Below are positions 7,525 to 10,947 of a stretch of 10,947 nt of DNA, one piece after another. The position numbers and the translations under genes were made by a program. Below the pieces are notes generated by a model. It did no database searches. It had not been told where the DNA came from and saw only the letters and a list, made by a program, of their open reading frames with translations. Position 1 is the stretch's first letter, and the number at the start of each line of letters is the position of its first letter. Source of the stretch: Paracoccaceae bacterium (GTDB lineage Bacteria > Pseudomonadota > Alphaproteobacteria > Rhodobacterales > Rhodobacteraceae); contig PUNI01000182.1 in the NCBI GenBank assembly GCA_003551745.1, forward strand, positions 1 through 10,947, written 5' to 3'.

Positions 7525-8125
7525 CAGCTGGATTGCGGGCGGGCTCTTTGCCCTGGGCTTCGCCATCCTCGGGGCGAGCTACCTGTCGGGCACCAACGGC
7601 GTCTCTGCGCAGGTGCAGGACACCGGCGGACCCTATCTGGTGATCGAGGTTGCCGGCGAGGCCGCGGGCGAGATCGTGATCGACCTGCGCGACGACGTGG
7701 CCCCGCAGCATGCCGAGCGGCTGATCGCGCTGGCCGAGGCCGGAGACTATGACGGCGTCGTGTTCCACCGGGTGATCGAGGGCTTCATGGCCCAGACCGG
7801 CGACGTGCGCCACGGCCTGCATGGGCAGGACATCTCGCGCGCCGGCACCGGCGGGTCGGACATGCCGAACCTGCCGGCCGAGTTCTCGCAACTGCCGTTC
7901 GATCGCGGTGTCGTGGGCATGGCCCGGTCGCAGGACCCGAACAGCGCGAACTCGCAGTTCTTCATCATGTTCGCCCCTGCGTCGCATCTGGACGGCCAAT
8001 ACACCGTGGTCGGCAGCGTCGTGTCGGGCATGGAGGTGGTCGACGCCATCACCCGCGGCGATCCGGCCCGCAACGGCCTTGTCGCCGAGCCCGACCGGAT
8101 GGAGCGGGTGACGGTGCGCCGGTAG
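7514..8125 (+). CDS. Cyclophilin-type peptidyl-prolyl cis-trans isomerase, exported
   Basis: This second cyclophilin (203 residues) is clearly a paralogue of the gene before it; long blocks such as [25 protein letters not shown] and DAITRG are shared or nearly so. It differs in a hydrophobic N-terminal segment at about 7-24 (IAGGLFALGFAILGASYL), followed by a polar stretch. This suggests a signal peptide, perhaps cut after VSA32, or a membrane anchor, so it should act in the periplasm. Catalytic residues are Arg86, Phe91, Gln94, Gln148 and Phe150. The Trp121 equivalent is His158 (ASHLDGQ). The ATG lies inside the end of the upstream gene in a different frame (11-nt overlap). It converges on anmK with 9 bp between stops. 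Confidence 0.95.
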   Translation: MSRDSWIAGGLFALGFAILGASYLSGTNGVSAQVQDTGGPYLVIEVAGEAAGEIVIDLRDDVAPQHAERLIALAEAGDYDGVVFHRVIEGFMAQTGDVRHGLHGQDISRAGTGGSDMPNLPAEFSQLPFDRGVVGMARSQDPNSANSQFFIMFAPASHLDGQYTVVGSVVSGMEVVDAITRGDPARNGLVAEPDRMERVTVRR

Positions 8126-8134
8126 GCGGGGGGC

Positions 8135-9253
8135 TCAGCCGGGCCGGCTGATCTCGCCGCCGCCCACCGCGGCGGCGACCCCCGTGGTACCCGGGCAGGA
8201 GGTGGGCAACCCGCGCAGCACGCGCACGGCGAGATGGGCGAAGGCCTGTGCTTCCAGCATGTCGCCGTCGAGCCCCGCCGCCTCCACCGGCACGACGGGG
8301 CAAGGCAGCCGGTCGGCCAGCATCGTCATCAGCGTGGCGTTGTGCCGTCCTCCACCGGTGACCAGAAGGCGCGTCGGGGTGGCGGGAAAGAACTGGAAGC
8401 CCTCGGCCACGCAGGCTGCCGCGAACGCCGTGGCGGTGGCCAGCGCATCGGCGTCGGACAGCCGGTCGAGCGCGGGCAGCAGGCCGGGAAAATCCATCCG
8501 GTCAAGGGATTTGGGGGGCAGTCTTCGCAGGTAGGCCGAGCCGAGGAGCGCCGCCAGAACGCCGTCATCCACCCGGCCGGTGGCGGCCAGCGCCCCGCCC
8601 TCGTCACGCGCCTGCCCGCGGCGCGCGGCCATCAGATCGTCGAGCGGGGCGTTGGCCGGGCCGCTGTCGAAGGCGAGCAGCGCGCCCTCCTCCTCCGGAT
8701 TGGCCCGGGACGGCTCGACCCAGGTCAGGTTGCCGACCCCGCCGAGGTTGAGGAAGCCAAGCGGGGCGGTCGCGCCGATCCGCTGTGCGCAGGCGAAGTG
8801 GTAGAAGGGCGCGAGCGGGGCCCCCTGGCCGCCCAGCGTGACGTCGGCGGTCCGGAAATCCCACACGACGGGCAGGCCCAGCTCCTCGGCGAGTCGCGCC
8901 CCCGAGCCCGCCTGGTGGGTGCCGCGGCCGGCCGGGTCATGGGCCAGTGTCTGACCGTGAAAGCCCACCAGATCGACCGCGCCGAAGCCCGCGAGCGCTT
9001 CGGCATGGGCCGCCTCGACCACCGCCGCGGCCTCGGCGACGCCCGGCTCGCCGGGCCAGCGGCCGAGGGCGGCGCGCAGCACGGCGCGCTCGCGGTCGGA
9101 ATAGGGGCGATAGGCGGTCGGGCCGAAGCCGTGGATGCGCTGGCCATCGGTGACCAGCACGGCGGCGTCCACCCCGTCGAGCGAGGTGCCCGACATGGTG
9201 CCCACCACCCGCAGCGGCCCCCCCGAATCCCGGCCCCGCTCGCCTCGCCGCAT
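8135..9253 (-). CDS. anmK: Anhydro-N-acetylmuramic acid kinase
   Basis: AnmK opens and phosphorylates 1,6-anhydro-MurNAc released from cell-wall turnover to give MurNAc-6-phosphate, a step of peptidoglycan recycling. The 372-residue product shows the family set: [15 protein letters not shown] at 18-32 for ATP binding, [12 protein letters not shown] at 96-107, Asp137 in [15 protein letters not shown] as the likely catalytic base, NLGGVGN at 169-175, AFDSGPAN at 194-201, VTGGGRHN at 298-305 and EAQAFA at 334-339. The ATG at 9253-9251 has AAGGGA 6 nt upstream. It is divergent from tyrS across about 60 bp and converges on the exported cyclophilin gene. No murQ or other recycling gene is in the window. 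Confidence 0.96.
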   Translation of the reverse strand: MRRGERGRDSGGPLRVVGTMSGTSLDGVDAAVLVTDGQRIHGFGPTAYRPYSDRERAVLRAALGRWPGEPGVAEAAAVVEAAHAEALAGFGAVDLVGFHGQTLAHDPAGRGTHQAGSGARLAEELGLPVVWDFRTADVTLGGQGAPLAPFYHFACAQRIGATAPLGFLNLGGVGNLTWVEPSRANPEEEGALLAFDSGPANAPLDDLMAARRGQARDEGGALAATGRVDDGVLAALLGSAYLRRLPPKSLDRMDFPGLLPALDRLSDADALATATAFAAACVAEGFQFFPATPTRLLVTGGGRHNATLMTMLADRLPCPVVPVEAAGLDGDMLEAQAFAHLAVRVLRGLPTSCPGTTGVAAAVGGGEISRPG

Positions 9254-9273
9254 GGCCTTTCCCTTGCCTGCCC

Positions 9274-9291
9274 GCGCCGCTATGACGGCGC
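9274..9291. promoter_or_regulatory. Inverted repeat GCGCCG-N6-CGGCGC enclosing a possible tyrS -10
   Basis: The 6-bp arms are perfect complements around CTATGA. TATGAC (9281-9286) inside it matches the -10 consensus at 4 of 6 positions, and a poor TTTCCC lies 17 nt upstream (9258-9263). It sits in the short anmK/tyrS divergent space and could be an operator, or a hairpin at the 5' end of the tyrS transcript. Confidence 0.3.
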
Positions 9292-9315
9292 AGCCCGAGG
9301 ATGGACGATGCCGCC

Positions 9316-10638
9316 ATGACCTACCACCCGAAATCGGAGTTCCTGCACAGGCTGATCGCGCGGGGCTACCTCGCCGATTGCACCGATCTGCAGGGGCTCG
9401 ACGAGGCGCTGATCGCGGGCGTGGTGCCGGCCTACATCGGATACGACGCCACCGCGCCTTCGCTGCATGTCGGGCATCTCCTGAACATCATGATGCTGCG
9501 GCATCTGCAGCAGACGGGCCACAAGCCGATCGTGCTGATGGGCGGGGGCACCACCAAGGTGGGCGACCCCTCGTTTCGCTCGGAGGAGCGCCCGCTCCTG
9601 GGGCCGGAGCAGATCGCGGCGAACATCGCCGGAATGAAGCGGGTCTTCGCGCGGTATCTGAACTTCGCCTCAGATGCGGAGGTGCGTTATTGGAAAGGCC
9701 GGGGAGCAGGAAAAGCTGGATACGAGATTGATCCCTCGAAGTTGACCACCGATGCCATCCTGCTGGACAATGCCGAGTGGCTGGACGGGCTGAACTACCT
9801 CGATTTCCTGCGCGACATCGGGCGGCATTTCAGCGTGAACCGGATGCTGAGCTTCGAGAGCGTGCGCTCGCGGCTCGACCGCGAGCAGTCGCTGTCGTTC
9901 CTCGAATTCAACTACATGATCCTGCAGGCCTATGACTTCCTGGAGCTCTACCGGCGCCACGGCTGCCTGCTGCAGATGGGCGGCTCCGACCAGTGGGGGA
10001 ACATCGTCAACGGCGTCGACCTGACGCGGCGGGTGCTCGACCGCGAGATCTTCGGGCTGACCTCGCCGCTTCTCACCACCTCGGACGGGCGCAAGATGGG
10101 CAAGTCGGCCGGGGGCGCGGTGTGGCTGAACGCCGAGCTACTGTCGGCCTACGAGTTCTGGCAGTTCTGGCGCAACACCACGGATGCCGATGTGGGCCGG
10201 TTCCTGAGACTCTACACCGAACTGCCGGTGGAGGAGTGCGAGCGGCTCGGGGCGCTGGAGGGCGCCGAGATCAATGCCGCCAAGGTGCGGCTCGCCGACG
10301 AGGTCACCACGCTCCTGCACGGGGCCGAGGCGGCGGCGGCGGCCCAAGCGACCGCGCGCGAGGTCTTCGAGCGGGGCGGCACCGGCGACGAACTGCCCAC
10401 CCTGGCCCTGAGTGCCGACGAGCTCGCCGCCGGCATCTCGGTCGCGCAGCTTTTCGTGCGGGCGGGGCTGGCGAAATCGGGCAAGGACGCCAAGCGGCTG
10501 ATCGCCGAGGGCGGCGCGCGGCTCGACGATGCGCCGGTCGCCGATGCGGGCGAGATGCTGGACGCCGCACGCCTCGCCCGGCCGGTGAAGCTGACCGCCG
10601 GCAAGAAGCGCCATGCGCGGGTGACGCTGGCCGGGTAG
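9316..10638 (+). CDS. tyrS: Tyrosyl-tRNA synthetase with an unusual internal insertion
   Basis: TyrRS charges tRNA-Tyr. The class I catalytic core has [15 protein letters not shown] at 40-54 (HVGH is the HIGH motif), [10 protein letters not shown] at 199-208, [12 protein letters not shown] at 222-233 and KMGKS at 260-264 (KMSKS motif). A C-terminal S4-like RNA-binding domain covers about 372-440. I chose the ATG at 9316 because it gives the usual MTYHPKS start. An in-frame ATG at 9301 adds five codons, but its GAGG is directly adjacent and unusable. At 440 residues it is about 23 longer than the roughly 417 I recall for Rhodobacterales relatives. The excess lies at about 119-145 ([15 protein letters not shown] onward), just before [12 protein letters not shown], and uses codons unlike the rest. 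The frame stays open through it, so the gene looks functional. Confidence 0.96.
   Translation: MTYHPKSEFLHRLIARGYLADCTDLQGLDEALIAGVVPAYIGYDATAPSLHVGHLLNIMMLRHLQQTGHKPIVLMGGGTTKVGDPSFRSEERPLLGPEQIAANIAGMKRVFARYLNFASDAEVRYWKGRGAGKAGYEIDPSKLTTDAILLDNAEWLDGLNYLDFLRDIGRHFSVNRMLSFESVRSRLDREQSLSFLEFNYMILQAYDFLELYRRHGCLLQMGGSDQWGNIVNGVDLTRRVLDREIFGLTSPLLTTSDGRKMGKSAGGAVWLNAELLSAYEFWQFWRNTTDADVGRFLRLYTELPVEECERLGALEGAEINAAKVRLADEVTTLLHGAEAAAAAQATAREVFERGGTGDELPTLALSADELAAGISVAQLFVRAGLAKSGKDAKRLIAEGGARLDDAPVADAGEMLDAARLARPVKLTAGKKRHARVTLAG
9661..9755 (+). other. In-frame lower-GC insertion within tyrS
   Basis: Codons from 9673 to 9750 (GAT GCG GAG ... ACC ACC) are about 55% GC by hand count against about 70% around them, with GGA, GCA, AAA, GCT, ATT, TAT and TTG codons that the flanks avoid. 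GATGC occurs at 9673-9677 and again at 9751-9755, exactly 78 bp (26 codons) apart. Removing one copy plus the intervening DNA leaves [14 protein letters not shown], close to the ordinary TyrRS sequence. AACTTCG (9661-9667) and CGAAGTT (9737-9743) are perfect inverted 7-mers near the edges. Confidence 0.5.
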
Positions 10639-10643
10639 GGGGC

Positions 10644-10947
10644 TCAGTTGCCCAGCATCCACGCGCCGTCGGGGTAGAAAGCGTGGAAGGCGAAGGCAAA
10701 GGGAACGTCATGGGGCAGGTCGGTGCCGGTGGCGGCGTCGCGCACCCGCACGGTGCCCACGTCGCGGCCCTCGGCGATCCGCGCGGTGTCCATCGCCGAG
10801 GCCTGGCCCGGCGTCCAGGTCAGGCGCACCCCGGCCTCGACGATCTCGCCCTCGGCGCGCAGGCGCTCGAAGGTCCAGGCGCGGTCCTCGACCCGGACCA
10901 CGCGCGCGAGCGGCGAGATGCCGTGCGGCGGGTCCTCGCCGGCATAG
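10644..10947 (-). CDS. DUF3179 family protein, C-terminal part
   Basis: The frame is open from the right edge to a TGA at 10646-10644, giving the last 100 codons; the start lies outside the window. The visible part runs from YAGEDPPHGISPLARVVRVE to the end PDGAWMLGN. The PPHGI-PL-RVVRV block, the GQASAMDTARIAEGRDVGTV block and the ending HDVPFAFAFHAFYPDG match my memory of DUF3179 proteins, which are usually exported and of unknown function. A GTG at 10901 should not be taken as the start, since similarity continues upstream of it. It converges on tyrS with 5 bp between stop codons. Confidence 0.75.
   Translation of the reverse strand, partial: YAGEDPPHGISPLARVVRVEDRAWTFERLRAEGEIVEAGVRLTWTPGQASAMDTARIAEGRDVGTVRVRDAATGTDLPHDVPFAFAFHAFYPDGAWMLGN

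Noticed and set aside
8234..9319. Plus-strand open frame opposite anmK
   Set aside because: Shadow of anmK, which has all its family motifs.

Overview
The window is about 70% GC. Its gene content, codon use and layout (LipB, class I KARI, the pgk-class I fba pair, twin cyclophilins, divergent anmK/tyrS, a DUF3179 protein) point to an alphaproteobacterium of the Rhodobacterales (Rhodobacter/Roseobacter-like, family Rhodobacteraceae sensu lato). This is a judgement from protein familiarity, not a database search. It reads as core chromosome: no insertion sequences, phage genes, CRISPR array or defence genes are visible.

Layout from left to right. The 5' part of a metal ABC transporter binding protein (minus, runs off the left edge) has a Fur-family-like palindrome upstream. 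Next is lipB (minus). Divergent from it is an exported peptidoglycan-binding-domain protein (plus) whose extended -10 overlaps an inverted repeat. A tRNA-Leu(GAG) (plus) with a good promoter follows. Then, all on the minus strand and transcribed right to left, come pgk, class I fba and ilvC. A 462-bp non-coding stretch between fba and ilvC carries a strong palindrome, other complementary segments and a likely ilvC promoter. Divergent from pgk are two overlapping cyclophilin genes (plus), the first cytoplasmic and the second exported. They converge on anmK (minus) across 9 bp. anmK is divergent from tyrS (plus), which converges across 5 bp on the C-terminal part of a DUF3179 protein (minus, runs off the right edge).

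Functionally the genes are housekeeping: metal uptake, lipoylation, lower/mid glycolysis (FBA and PGK work in the same pathway and are adjacent), branched-chain amino acid synthesis, protein folding, cell-wall recycling (AnmK) and translation (TyrRS, tRNA-Leu). I found no clearly new multi-gene system.

The points most worth a second look are: an in-frame, lower-GC insertion of about 23-26 codons in tyrS with short repeats near its edges; the candidate Mur/Fur-type operator before the metal transporter; a near-perfect 16-bp palindrome in the pgk/ppi intergenic region; inverted repeats sitting on two putative -10 elements; and the 35-bp palindromic unit after fba, which looks like a dispersed repeat.
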